From positions 4,278-68,277 of the forward strand of contig PAWM01000002.1 of the NCBI GenBank assembly GCA_002714185.1: 64,000 bases of DNA. The letters run 5' to 3'. Positions within the stretch are counted from its first letter, which is position 1; each line of letters opens with the position of its first letter. Source of the DNA: Flavobacteriales bacterium (GTDB lineage: Bacteria > Bacteroidota > Bacteroidia > Flavobacteriales > TMED113). Below the pieces are notes generated by a model that searched no databases, had not been told where the DNA came from, and saw only the letters and a list, made by a program, of their open reading frames with translations. The position numbers and the translations under genes were made by a program. Positions 29,435 to 38,398 of the stretch are shown here, one piece after another.

Positions 29435-30883
29435 ATGGAAAAAAAAGACGAAAAAAAAATAATTGCAGAAATTACTGAGCAAAGCTATAAATATGGATTT
29501 GTATCTAAATTAGACTCTGACACTATTGATAAAGGACTCAATGAGGACACAATAAAACTTATATCCCAAAAAAAAGGGGAACCAGAATGGATGCTTGAAA
29601 AAAGATTGAATGCTTTTAAATTATTAAAGACCATGAAGCCCCCTAACTGGGCAAACTTAAAATTTGATGAAATAGATCTTCAAAACATAATATACTACTC
29701 TGCTCCGAAAAAAAAGGCATCTCTAAAAAGCTTGGATGAAGCTGATCCGGAGCTCCTTAAAACACTAAATAAATTAGGTATCTCAATTGAAGAACAAAAG
29801 AGATTAACAGGTGTTGCTGTTGATGTAGTTATTGATAGTGTTTCAGTTTCCACATCTTTTAAAGAAAAATTATCTGAACTAGGTATAATTTTTTGCTCTA
29901 TTTCAGAGGCCATTAAGAAATATCCTGAACTGGTAAAAAAATATATCGGAACTGTCGTCCCTCCGAAAGATAATTTTTTTGCAGCATTAAATTCAGCTGT
30001 TTTTAGTGACGGATCATTTTGTTTTATTCCTAAGGGTGTTAAATGTCCTATGGAGCTTTCTACTTATTTCAGAATCAATGAAGCTGGTACTGGGCAGTTT
30101 GAAAGAACATTAATTATTGCGGAGGAAAATAGTTTTGTAAGTTACTTGGAGGGCTGCACAGCTCCTCAAAGAGATGAAAACCAACTTCATGCTGCTATAG
30201 TTGAACTTATTGCCTTAGATTCAGCTGAAATTAAATACTCAACTGTTCAAAATTGGTACCCTGGAGATAAAGATGGAAAAGGTGGAGTTTATAATTTTGT
30301 TACCAAAAGAGGAATCGCTCATAAAAAAGCTAAAATTTCTTGGACACAAGTAGAAACAGGGTCATCAATAACATGGAAATACCCATCATGTATACTTAAA
30401 GGTGATGACTCAATTGGTGAATTTTTTTCAATTGCTGTTACTAATAATTATCAACAAGCTGATACTGGGACAAAAATGATTCATCTTGGAAATAGAACAA
30501 AAAGTACAATTATAAGTAAGGGGATTTCTGCAGGTAATAGTAATTCAAGCTACAGGGGGCTTGTTCAAATAAATAGACAGGCTAAAAATTCTCGAAATTT
30601 TTCACAATGTGATTCATTATTAATGGGCAACAAATGTGGAGCACACACATTTCCATATATAAAGGTGAGGAACAAATCCTCTGTTGTAGAGCATGAAGCA
30701 ACTACATCTAAAATTGGAGAAGATCAATTGTTTTATTGTAATCAAAGAGGAATTGGAAATGAAGAATCTATTGCACTAATTGTAAACGGATACTGTAAAG
30801 ATATTTTGCAAAAACTTCCTATGGAATTCGCAATTGAGGCAAAAAAATTATTAGAAATAACACTTGAAGATAGTGTTGGTTAA
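29435..30883 (+). CDS. sufB: Fe-S cluster assembly protein SufB
   Basis: Scaffold subunit of the SufBC2D complex, 482 residues, the usual length. The C-terminal beta-helix core carries [52 protein letters not shown] and the cluster/persulfide region [21 protein letters not shown]. It lies 8 bp downstream of sufA and 12 bp before sufC in the canonical order. Confidence 0.96.
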   Translation: MEKKDEKKIIAEITEQSYKYGFVSKLDSDTIDKGLNEDTIKLISQKKGEPEWMLEKRLNAFKLLKTMKPPNWANLKFDEIDLQNIIYYSAPKKKASLKSLDEADPELLKTLNKLGISIEEQKRLTGVAVDVVIDSVSVSTSFKEKLSELGIIFCSISEAIKKYPELVKKYIGTVVPPKDNFFAALNSAVFSDGSFCFIPKGVKCPMELSTYFRINEAGTGQFERTLIIAEENSFVSYLEGCTAPQRDENQLHAAIVELIALDSAEIKYSTVQNWYPGDKDGKGGVYNFVTKRGIAHKKAKISWTQVETGSSITWKYPSCILKGDDSIGEFFSIAVTNNYQQADTGTKMIHLGNRTKSTIISKGISAGNSNSSYRGLVQINRQAKNSRNFSQCDSLLMGNKCGAHTFPYIKVRNKSSVVEHEATTSKIGEDQLFYCNQRGIGNEESIALIVNGYCKDILQKLPMEFAIEAKKLLEITLEDSVG

Positions 30884-30895
30884 AATAAAAATACT

Positions 30896-31630
30896 ATGTT
30901 AAAAATTAAAAATTTACATTGCAATATAAACTCAATACCAGTTTTAAAGGGTTTAAATTTAACAATTAATCCAGGCGAGGTGCATGCTATTATGGGGCCA
31001 AATGGGTCGGGAAAAAGTACTCTTGCTTCTATAATTGCAGGGAATGAGAATTATGAAATAACCCAAGGTTCAATTAATTTTTCAAATAACGACTTACTGG
31101 ATTTTTCTCCTGAAGAAAGGTCACATCTTGGTATTTTTTTATCTTTTCAATACCCAGTTGAAATCCCAGGAGTTAGTGTAAGTAACTTTATAAAAACCGC
31201 GGTTAACGAACATAAAAAAATTAACAATTCAAAAGAGCTCACATCAACTGAATTATTAAAACTTATGAAAAGTAATTTAAAATTGCTTGATATGGACCCT
31301 AGTTTTTTATCAAGATCTATGAATGATGGTTTTTCAGGTGGCGAAAAAAAAAGAAATGAAATTTTTCAACTTGCAATGCTTCAACCTAAACTTTCCATTC
31401 TAGATGAAATAGACTCAGGCTTAGATATTGATGCACTGCGAGTTGTGGCGGCTGGGGTTAATAAATTAAGATCTGATTCAAATTCATTTATAATTATTAC
31501 CCATTATCAACGATTACTTAACTATATCTCTCCGGACTTTGTTCATGTACTAAATGACGGGAAAATTGTAAAATCTGGAGATGCAAAACTTGCTTTAGAA
31601 CTAGAAGAAAAAGGCTATGACGGACTTTAA
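30896..31630 (+). CDS. sufC: Fe-S assembly ATPase SufC
   Basis: ABC-type ATPase driving conformational change in SufBCD, 244 residues. Walker A is GPNGSGKST (about 36-44), the Q-loop is in LSFQYPVEIPGV, the signature is FSGGEKKRNEI, Walker B is LSILDEIDSGLD, and the H-loop is in IIITHYQRLL. The GEKKRNE signature is SufC-specific. It overlaps sufD by 14 bp. Confidence 0.97.
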   Translation: MLKIKNLHCNINSIPVLKGLNLTINPGEVHAIMGPNGSGKSTLASIIAGNENYEITQGSINFSNNDLLDFSPEERSHLGIFLSFQYPVEIPGVSVSNFIKTAVNEHKKINNSKELTSTELLKLMKSNLKLLDMDPSFLSRSMNDGFSGGEKKRNEIFQLAMLQPKLSILDEIDSGLDIDALRVVAAGVNKLRSDSNSFIIITHYQRLLNYISPDFVHVLNDGKIVKSGDAKLALELEEKGYDGL

Positions 31631-32681
31631 GTGTTATACTGAAAATACTGATTTACTTGCTGATTTATCATGTGCTGAATTTTACATCACCATAGTAAAC
31701 AATCAGTTAAATTTAAATTTATCTAAATTACCAAAAGGGGTTAGCACATTTAATTTAGGAGAATTAAAAAGTCGCACTGATTTTAAAACTTTTCAAAATT
31801 CAAAAAATAAATTAAATAATAACGATTTTATTGTTGAAATAGATTCCTCAATTAAATTAAATCAACCAATATATATTAATCATATAATTGATAATAATTA
31901 TAAAAACAATGACAATATTAATATAGCTTATCATATTAAAGAATATTCTGAAATATCGCTTATCGAAAAAGTCTATGTAGCAAATAAGAGTTGCTCTAAA
32001 AAACCAATAATTACTAATTTAACCTCTTTTTGGAAAATTGATAAAAATGTACAATTATATCACTATGAGTTTAGCCCCGCTGATTTGCATGAAGGCTCTG
32101 CTCTTACAAAGAAACTAAATTTGGAGCAACGGCAAAATAGCGAAGTGTCATTTTACACATTCTATTTAAATAATAATAAAATTCACAATAATATAAACAT
32201 ACAACTAGATGAGCCTGGTGCAAAATGTAATTTATTTTCTATTTCTATGTTGTTTAATGCTGGTTGTGTAGAAAATAATATCATTGTAAATCATAATTCT
32301 CCTGAATGCGAAAGCCGCCAAATATATAAAGGTGTATATAATGATAAGAGTATTGGAAAATTCAACAGTACTGTGTACGTTGCAAAAGATGCACAAAAAA
32401 CATTTAGCAAACAACAAAACAATAATATTTTACTATCTGACTACTCATCTGTTAGCTCTGACCCTCAATTAGAAATTTATGCTGATGATGTTAAATGTGA
32501 ACATGGGTCTACAATAGGGCAAATTGACCCAAAAGCATTGTTTTATTTGCAATCAAGAGGGTTAAATGAAAAACTTGCAAGCAACATGCTTTTAAATGCA
32601 TTCTTAAGTGAAGTAATTAACCAGATTAATGATGCTAACATAAAAAGCACCGTCTTATTAGCTGTAAATAAACGACTATAA
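31617..32681 (+). CDS. sufD: Fe-S cluster assembly protein SufD
   Basis: SufB paralogue completing the SufBC2D scaffold, 354 residues, somewhat shorter than typical proteobacterial SufD. The conserved C-terminal block is clear: KDAQKTFSKQQNNNILLSD, PQLEIYADDVKCEHGSTIG and DPKALFYLQSRGLNEKLA. The N-terminal part is poorly conserved and Asn/Lys-rich. Its ATG overlaps the end of sufC. Confidence 0.92.
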   Translation: MTDFKCYTENTDLLADLSCAEFYITIVNNQLNLNLSKLPKGVSTFNLGELKSRTDFKTFQNSKNKLNNNDFIVEIDSSIKLNQPIYINHIIDNNYKNNDNINIAYHIKEYSEISLIEKVYVANKSCSKKPIITNLTSFWKIDKNVQLYHYEFSPADLHEGSALTKKLNLEQRQNSEVSFYTFYLNNNKIHNNINIQLDEPGAKCNLFSISMLFNAGCVENNIIVNHNSPECESRQIYKGVYNDKSIGKFNSTVYVAKDAQKTFSKQQNNNILLSDYSSVSSDPQLEIYADDVKCEHGSTIGQIDPKALFYLQSRGLNEKLASNMLLNAFLSEVINQINDANIKSTVLLAVNKRL

Positions 32682-32706
32682 TTAATGTATTAAAAATATA
32701 ATAATA

Positions 32707-33924
32707 TTGTATACTGATAATAAAAATATTATAAAGCAATTTCCTTATTTACAGTCCGTAAAAAATAAAGATATAGTATACTTTGATAATGCTGCAACAA
32801 CTCATAAGCCTAATAAAGTTGTTGATGCAATATGTGAGTTTTATAAATCAAATAATACAAATATCCACAGAAGCACACATGTTCAGGGGGCAGCAATAAC
32901 TCAAGATTATGAAGATTCAAGAAAATGTATAGCAAAATTTATTGGAGCTAAAAATAATAACGAAATTATATTTACAAGTGGTGCTACTGAAAGTATAAAT
33001 TTATTAGCAAATTCATACGGGCGAAAAAACATACAAAAAGGGGATGTTATTTTAATCTCTGAAATTGAGCACCATTCTAATATGTTGCCTTGGACCACTC
33101 TTGCTAAAGAGACGGGAGCTGAAATCCAAATAATACCATTAAATGAGGAGCTAATGGTAGATTTAAGTGAGTTGAAATTAATTTTAAACAATAAAGTTAA
33201 AATAATTGCTATTCACCATATTTCAAATGTTACTGGTATTATGCAAAATATTAAATCAATTATTAGTATCGCTCATAAATTCAATATTCCTGTTTTTGTA
33301 GATGGTGCCCAAGCTCCATCTCACATTAAAATTGATGTTAATCTATTAAATTGTGATTTTTATTGTTTTTCTGGACACAAATTATTTGGACCCACAGGAG
33401 TTGGTGTTCTATTTATAAAGCATAAATACTTTAAACAACTTACACCTTATAAAACAGGTGGACAAATGGTTGTAACTGCATCTATAAAAAAACCTAAATG
33501 GGCGGAAATGCCTTTACAGCTTGAAGCTGGAACCCCAAATATAGCCGGTGTACTAGGCTTAAGGGCGGCAATTGAATTTATAAAAGAATACGGTATTAAT
33601 GAAATAATTAAAAAAGAGGAAGAGCTTAATTCATATATGGAAATGCAATTAAAAAACATTCCTAAATTAATTCAATATGGTAAATACAATAAAACTGCCC
33701 CGATTTTTGCATTTAATATAAAGAATATACACCATTATGATATTAGCACATTATTAGCACAAAATAACATTTTAGTAAGATCCGGGCATCTTTGTAATCA
33801 AGGTCTCATGAATCATTTAAAGATTGATGGATGTGTTCGAGCTTCACTAGCTTTTTATAATAATTCTAATGAAATTGATAAATTTATATCAGTTTTGAAA
33901 AAAATAATTTCATTTTTAAAATAA
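32707..33924 (+). CDS. sufS: Cysteine desulfurase SufS (TTG start)
   Basis: Type II PLP-dependent cysteine desulfurase supplying sulfur, 405 residues. The N-terminal signature VYFDNAATTHKPNKVV is followed by the PLP lysine in CFSGHKLFGPTGVGVL and the catalytic cysteine in VRSGHLCNQGLM. No ATG gives the expected N-terminus. The nearest upstream ATG (32684) is followed at once by a stop, so TTG at 32707 is the likely start. sufE follows by 1 bp. Confidence 0.95.
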   Translation: MYTDNKNIIKQFPYLQSVKNKDIVYFDNAATTHKPNKVVDAICEFYKSNNTNIHRSTHVQGAAITQDYEDSRKCIAKFIGAKNNNEIIFTSGATESINLLANSYGRKNIQKGDVILISEIEHHSNMLPWTTLAKETGAEIQIIPLNEELMVDLSELKLILNNKVKIIAIHHISNVTGIMQNIKSIISIAHKFNIPVFVDGAQAPSHIKIDVNLLNCDFYCFSGHKLFGPTGVGVLFIKHKYFKQLTPYKTGGQMVVTASIKKPKWAEMPLQLEAGTPNIAGVLGLRAAIEFIKEYGINEIIKKEEELNSYMEMQLKNIPKLIQYGKYNKTAPIFAFNIKNIHHYDISTLLAQNNILVRSGHLCNQGLMNHLKIDGCVRASLAFYNNSNEIDKFISVLKKIISFLK

Positions 33925-33925
33925 A

Positions 33926-34342
33926 ATGTTAGAAAAAATTGAAAAAAAAATAATTACTGACTTCTCTCTTTTCCCATCTTGGGAAGAAAAGTATGAATAT
34001 ATTATAGAATTAGGCAAAGAACTGGCTCCACTAAAACAAGTTTATAAATCAGAAAAACACCTGATTAAAGGTTGTCAATCAAGAGTTTGGTTAGTGTGCA
34101 AATACAACAAGCCAAAGTTATATTTTTTTGGAGATAGTGATGCCTTAATTACCAAAGGAATTGTTGCATTAGTTATTAAACTATATTCGCAATCTAGTCC
34201 GCAAGAAATCATTAATAATGATATGGGGGTTTTTTCTAAAATAGGCTTAAATGAGCATTTGTCTATGACAAGGTCTAACGGTTTAAATTCTATGTTAAAA
34301 GTAATTAAAAACTATGCTTTAAAATACTATAAAAATGAGTGA
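33926..34342 (+). CDS. sufE: Sulfur acceptor protein SufE
   Basis: Accepts persulfide from SufS and hands it to SufB. It has 138 residues. The acceptor cysteine lies in HLIKGCQSRVWLV (about residue 52), the family hallmark. EIIEL-type N-terminal sequence (KYEYIIELGKELAPL) also matches. It overlaps the next gene by 8 bp. Confidence 0.95.
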   Translation: MLEKIEKKIITDFSLFPSWEEKYEYIIELGKELAPLKQVYKSEKHLIKGCQSRVWLVCKYNKPKLYFFGDSDALITKGIVALVIKLYSQSSPQEIINNDMGVFSKIGLNEHLSMTRSNGLNSMLKVIKNYALKYYKNE

Positions 34343-34652
34343 AAATCTACAAAAATTAGGTGAAGATGTGGTTAAGGTTTTATGTGAAATTTATGACCCT
34401 GAAATTCCTGTTAATATTTATGAATTGGGATTAATTTATGATGTCCAAATTAGTGAAAATTTTGAGGTGAAAATTTTAATGACATTTACCGCTCCTAATT
34501 GTCCTGTTGCGGAAACAATGCCTGTTGAAATAAAAGAAAAAGTTGAAAAAATTCCAACAATTAATAAAGCAACAATAGACATTACCTGGGACCCCCCTTG
34601 GCAAAAAGATATGATGTCAGAAGAAGCAAAGTTAGAATTAGGATTTTTATAA
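34335..34652 (+). CDS. MIP18/DUF59 SUF-associated Fe-S assembly factor
   Basis: 105-residue metal-sulfur cluster assembly factor. DPEIPVNIYELGLIYDV at the start and MTFTAPNCPVAETMP (the single conserved Cys, about residue 57) followed by DITWDPPWQKDMMS are diagnostic of the SufT/PaaD-like family. In Bacteroidota it sits routinely behind sufE. It presumably assists cluster transfer to target proteins. Confidence 0.92.
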   Translation: MSENLQKLGEDVVKVLCEIYDPEIPVNIYELGLIYDVQISENFEVKILMTFTAPNCPVAETMPVEIKEKVEKIPTINKATIDITWDPPWQKDMMSEEAKLELGFL

Positions 34653-34654
34653 AT

Positions 34655-35158
34655 ATGAATCAGAATATTAAAAATAAAATTGACGAAGCAGGACTAGTAA
34701 CATTGGACTTAAAAATATTTGAAGTTCAAGGTGAAAGGATGTGTATCGATTTAGCTGATTGGCTTGATAATGAATTTATTATTAAAGAGGCTTCATTTAA
34801 GGAAAAAATTGAAAAATATAATTGGAGCAAAATGCAAGATGCTTTCGTGGCAGTATTTTGCTCTAAAGATGTGATTATTCCACCTTGGAGTTACTTATTG
34901 ATACAAACAAAGCTAATTACTATTGCTAGACAAGTTTTTTTTTCTGATATTCACACAATGAATTTATTATTATTTCAAAAAAAATTAGATGAACTCAATT
35001 TAAAAGAGTATAAAAATAAAAGGGTGTTTCTAAAAGTATGTTCTGGAAGCCCTGTTCCATTGGGCGGTCTTTCTCTATGTGTAAATAAACTTATACCGTG
35101 TGTAAAAAGTTTATTTTATGGAGAACCCTGTTCTAGTATTCCATTAATTAAAAATTAA
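34655..35158 (+). CDS. DUF2480 family protein
   Basis: Bacteroidota-specific protein of unknown function, 167 residues from ATG 34655. Recognisable segments include LVTLDLKIF, MCIDLADWLDNEFIIKE, MQDAFVAVFCSKDVIIPPWSY and the C-terminal KSLFYGEPCSSIPLIK. Family members regularly end the SUF operon, suggesting a link to Fe-S metabolism, but no activity is known. An upstream start at 34598 would overlap the previous gene by 55 bp and is unlikely. Confidence 0.88.
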   Translation: MNQNIKNKIDEAGLVTLDLKIFEVQGERMCIDLADWLDNEFIIKEASFKEKIEKYNWSKMQDAFVAVFCSKDVIIPPWSYLLIQTKLITIARQVFFSDIHTMNLLLFQKKLDELNLKEYKNKRVFLKVCSGSPVPLGGLSLCVNKLIPCVKSLFYGEPCSSIPLIKN

Positions 35159-35164
35159 ATTATT

Positions 35165-37483
35165 ATGAGAAAAGTTTTTGCTATTATATTAGTTTTATTA
35201 TTGTCTATTCCTATCAATTCTTCTGCTGACGAAGGAATGTGGCTTCCAATGTTTATTAAAAGATTGAATATTCAGGATATGCAATCAAAAGGTTTAAATT
35301 TAACCGCTGAAGAAATTTATAGTGTTAATACAGCTTCTTTAAAAGATGCTATTATTAGTTTTAACGGCTATTGCACAGGTGAAATAATTTCACCAAAAGG
35401 CCTATTGCTCACAAATCATCACTGCGGATATGATGCAATTCAAAATCATAGCTTAGGTGAAAAAGATTATTTGGGTGATGGTTTTTGGGCCAAAAGCCTA
35501 GAGGAAGAACTTCCAAATGAAGGTATGTTTGTAGATTTTTTAGTCCGAATGGAAGATGTAACTAAAGAAGTTTTAGATAGCATTGACTATGATACAGAAG
35601 AAGACTCCAGAAATGATTTGATTTCTAAAAGAATTAAGGACATTAAAAATCGTGAAATAGGAGATTCTAATTATTGGGCAGAAATTAAGCCGTTTTTTGG
35701 TGGAAATGAATACTATTTATTTATTTATGAAAGGTATAATGATGTTCGTCTAGTTGGTGCTCCCCCAGAATCAATAGGTAAGTATGGTGGTGACACGGAT
35801 AACTGGATGTGGCCAAGACATACTGGTGATTTTGCCTTTTTCAGAATTTATACTGCTCCGGATGGCAGTCCTGCAGAGTATAGTGAAGAAAATATTCCAC
35901 TAGTCCCAAAACATCATTTACCTATTTCACTGGATGGGGTTGATAATAATGATTTTGCTATGGTAATGGGTTACCCAGGGGGGACAGATAGATATTTGTC
36001 GTCTTTTGGTGTGCAGTCCGCAATAGAAACTTATAATCCAACGGTTGTTAAGGTGAGAGCTGCTAAACTTGACATCTTAAATAATTATATGCGAAATGAC
36101 AGAGAGGTAAGTATTATGTATGCGAGTAAAAAGGCGAGAATATCCAACTATTGGAAATACTATATTGGACAGACTAGGGGTTTAAAACGACTAAATGTAT
36201 ATGAAAAAAAGAAAGATTTAGAGAAAAGTTTTGAATCATTTGCTAACTCTAGTGAAAGCAATAAAAAAATATATGGAAATGTTTTAGCTAATATTGAAGC
36301 TGCAAATATACAATTAGGAAAAACTACTCTTTCAAGAATATATTTAAATGAAGCAGCATGGTCAGGACCAAGCTTTGTTAGGCTTGCAAGAAGATCTGAG
36401 TCTTTACTGAGAGCACTCGATGGTGGCGATAAGTCAAAAATAGTGACAGCACTAAATAAATTCAAAGAACAAGTTAACTCTAATTTTGAAGAGTATAAAA
36501 AAGAAATTGATAAAGATATTTTTATAAAAATGATGGATATGTATTTTAGTGGAGTGCCTAAAAACCAACTACCAAATGCTATAGATTCATTACAAAAAAG
36601 ATTTCGTGGAGATTTCGAAAAATGGGGAAATGCACTATATGATAAATCTATTTTTGTGGATAAAGAAAAAATGAATGATTTTTTAAATTCTATTAATACT
36701 AATTTCGGAGATGTTGCAGCATCCATTATTAGACAAGATCCAGCATATAAGTTAAAGAAATCCATTTTATCAAATTATTTTCAAGTAATACGCCCACAAG
36801 ACACAGCTCCACAAAAATCTCTAAATGTTGCTAATAGGCTATATATTGATGGACTAAGAAAGATGTATCCAAATAAAAAATTCTATCCTAATGCAAATTT
36901 TACAATGCGATTAACTTATGGTAGTATTGGGGATTATAATCCTGGTGATGCTGTACACTACGATTTTATAACCACCTTAAGTGGGGTAATGGAAAAAATG
37001 GATAATGATAATCCAGAATTTATTGTGCCAGAAAAATTAACAAATTTATACGACAAAAAAGATTATGGTAAATATGGTAATAATGACGGTACTATTAATG
37101 TCTGCTTTATTTCTAATAATGATATTACGGGCGGTAATTCTGGCTCACCAGTAATTAATGGTGATGGGCATTTAATTGGGTGTGCATTTGATGGTAACTG
37201 GGAGGCTATGAGTGGAGATATTGCATTTGAAGACCAACTTCAAAGAACAATATCTGTTGATGTGAGATATATTTTATTTATCACAGATAAATTTGCTGGA
37301 GCTAACAATATTATAGACGAGCTAACATTAATTTCAACATGTAAAAAAACTAAAAAAAGTAGAAAATTACCTACTTACAGTGAAGCATGGAGCTCTAATT
37401 CTATGGGGATTAAAAAACGATATGTAAATAAAGCAGCTTTTGTGGCAGACGCTAAATTATGGTGGGCAAAACAAGCAAATTAA
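35165..37483 (+). CDS. S46 family dipeptidyl-peptidase, DPP7-like
   Basis: Periplasmic serine peptidase releasing dipeptides from oligopeptides, 772 residues with a signal peptide (MRKVFAIILVLLLSIPINSSA). The catalytic His is in LLTNHHCGYDAIQ (about 83), and the catalytic Ser is in TGGNSGSPV (about 658). The residue 18 positions after that Ser is Gly (AFDGNWE). In characterised S46 enzymes Gly there marks DPP7 (hydrophobic P1) and Arg marks DPP11 (acidic P1). It begins 6 bp after the DUF2480 gene but is probably functionally separate, fitting peptide-based nutrition. Confidence 0.92.
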   Translation: MRKVFAIILVLLLSIPINSSADEGMWLPMFIKRLNIQDMQSKGLNLTAEEIYSVNTASLKDAIISFNGYCTGEIISPKGLLLTNHHCGYDAIQNHSLGEKDYLGDGFWAKSLEEELPNEGMFVDFLVRMEDVTKEVLDSIDYDTEEDSRNDLISKRIKDIKNREIGDSNYWAEIKPFFGGNEYYLFIYERYNDVRLVGAPPESIGKYGGDTDNWMWPRHTGDFAFFRIYTAPDGSPAEYSEENIPLVPKHHLPISLDGVDNNDFAMVMGYPGGTDRYLSSFGVQSAIETYNPTVVKVRAAKLDILNNYMRNDREVSIMYASKKARISNYWKYYIGQTRGLKRLNVYEKKKDLEKSFESFANSSESNKKIYGNVLANIEAANIQLGKTTLSRIYLNEAAWSGPSFVRLARRSESLLRALDGGDKSKIVTALNKFKEQVNSNFEEYKKEIDKDIFIKMMDMYFSGVPKNQLPNAIDSLQKRFRGDFEKWGNALYDKSIFVDKEKMNDFLNSINTNFGDVAASIIRQDPAYKLKKSILSNYFQVIRPQDTAPQKSLNVANRLYIDGLRKMYPNKKFYPNANFTMRLTYGSIGDYNPGDAVHYDFITTLSGVMEKMDNDNPEFIVPEKLTNLYDKKDYGKYGNNDGTINVCFISNNDITGGNSGSPVINGDGHLIGCAFDGNWEAMSGDIAFEDQLQRTISVDVRYILFITDKFAGANNIIDELTLISTCKKTKKSRKLPTYSEAWSSNSMGIKKRYVNKAAFVADAKLWWAKQAN

Positions 37484-37500
37484 TTTTTAAATAATTTATA

Positions 37501-38394
37501 TTGGAAACTGCAGATTTAGCTATTTTAACTGAAAAAAGATACCTGCAAAAAAAAGTTGGAAATCATTATGTAGAAAACATATTTAAAGAAGATAATCTTA
37601 TCCAAAAAGAGTTAGAATTATTTGGATTAAATTGTAAAAGGGTTGCATGGGACGACAACTTTAACCCAGCCTTATTTAAATATGCATTATTTAGAACAAC
37701 ATGGAATTACTTTGATCAAATACATAATTTTAATAATTTTCTAAAAATCTGTGAAAATAAAGTAATACTTATTAATTCTAGAGAACAGATATTGTGGAAT
37801 TTAAATAAAAAGTACTTATTAGAATTACAATTGTCTGGAATAAATATTCCAAAAACACATCTTGTTAAAAAGGGGAGTGATTGTGATTTGATACAGCTTT
37901 GTTGTGATTATGGTTGGCAAGAGGTGGTTGTAAAGCCATGTGTTTCTGCTGCAGCATGGAATACCCATTATATTAAAAAAATAAATACTGATTCAAATAG
38001 TTTATTTAAAAATCTAGTGCAGAATCATGATATGTTGGTTCAGCTTTTTCAAAAAAATATTTTAAATTTTGGAGAAATTTCACTAATGATGATAGATGGT
38101 AAATACTCTCATGCTGTTTTAAAAAAAGCTAAAATAGGTGACTTTAGGGTACAGGATGATTTTGGCGGCACAGTGTCACAATACCAACCCTCAAAAAAAG
38201 AAATTCAATTTGGTGAAAATACCATCAACAAACTATCATTTAAACCTATCTATGCAAGAGTTGATATTATTATTGACAACAATAACAACCTAGCACTATC
38301 CGAATTAGAGTTGATTGAACCAGAGATGTGGTTTAGATTTTTTCCTTCTTCAGCAAAGAAATTAGCATTAAAAATTAAAAATTATTTTAACTGA
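37501..38394 (+). CDS. ATP-grasp domain protein, DcsG-like (TTG start)
   Basis: Cytoplasmic ATP-grasp ligase of 297 residues. Recognisable segments include FRTTWNYFDQIHNF in the pre-ATP-grasp region, VVVKPCVSAAAWNTHYI (nucleotide-binding Lys and loop), LVQLFQKNILNFGEISLMMIDG and VRDxx-like ARVDIIIDNNNNLALSELELIEPEMWF with acidic Mg ligands at the end. This resembles the glutathione-synthetase/cycloserine DcsG-type family of unknown substrate. No ATG precedes a plausible N-terminus, so TTG at 37501 is used. It stands alone between the S46 peptidase and convergent purF. Confidence 0.8.
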   Translation: METADLAILTEKRYLQKKVGNHYVENIFKEDNLIQKELELFGLNCKRVAWDDNFNPALFKYALFRTTWNYFDQIHNFNNFLKICENKVILINSREQILWNLNKKYLLELQLSGINIPKTHLVKKGSDCDLIQLCCDYGWQEVVVKPCVSAAAWNTHYIKKINTDSNSLFKNLVQNHDMLVQLFQKNILNFGEISLMMIDGKYSHAVLKKAKIGDFRVQDDFGGTVSQYQPSKKEIQFGENTINKLSFKPIYARVDIIIDNNNNLALSELELIEPEMWFRFFPSSAKKLALKIKNYFN

Positions 38395-38398
38395 AATT

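Noticed and set aside
36160..36765. 201-codon open frame antisense to the S46 peptidase
   Set aside because: Shadow frame within a clear peptidase gene, rich in Ser/Leu/Phe from complementing Lys/Asn/Glu codons, with no start context and no family match.
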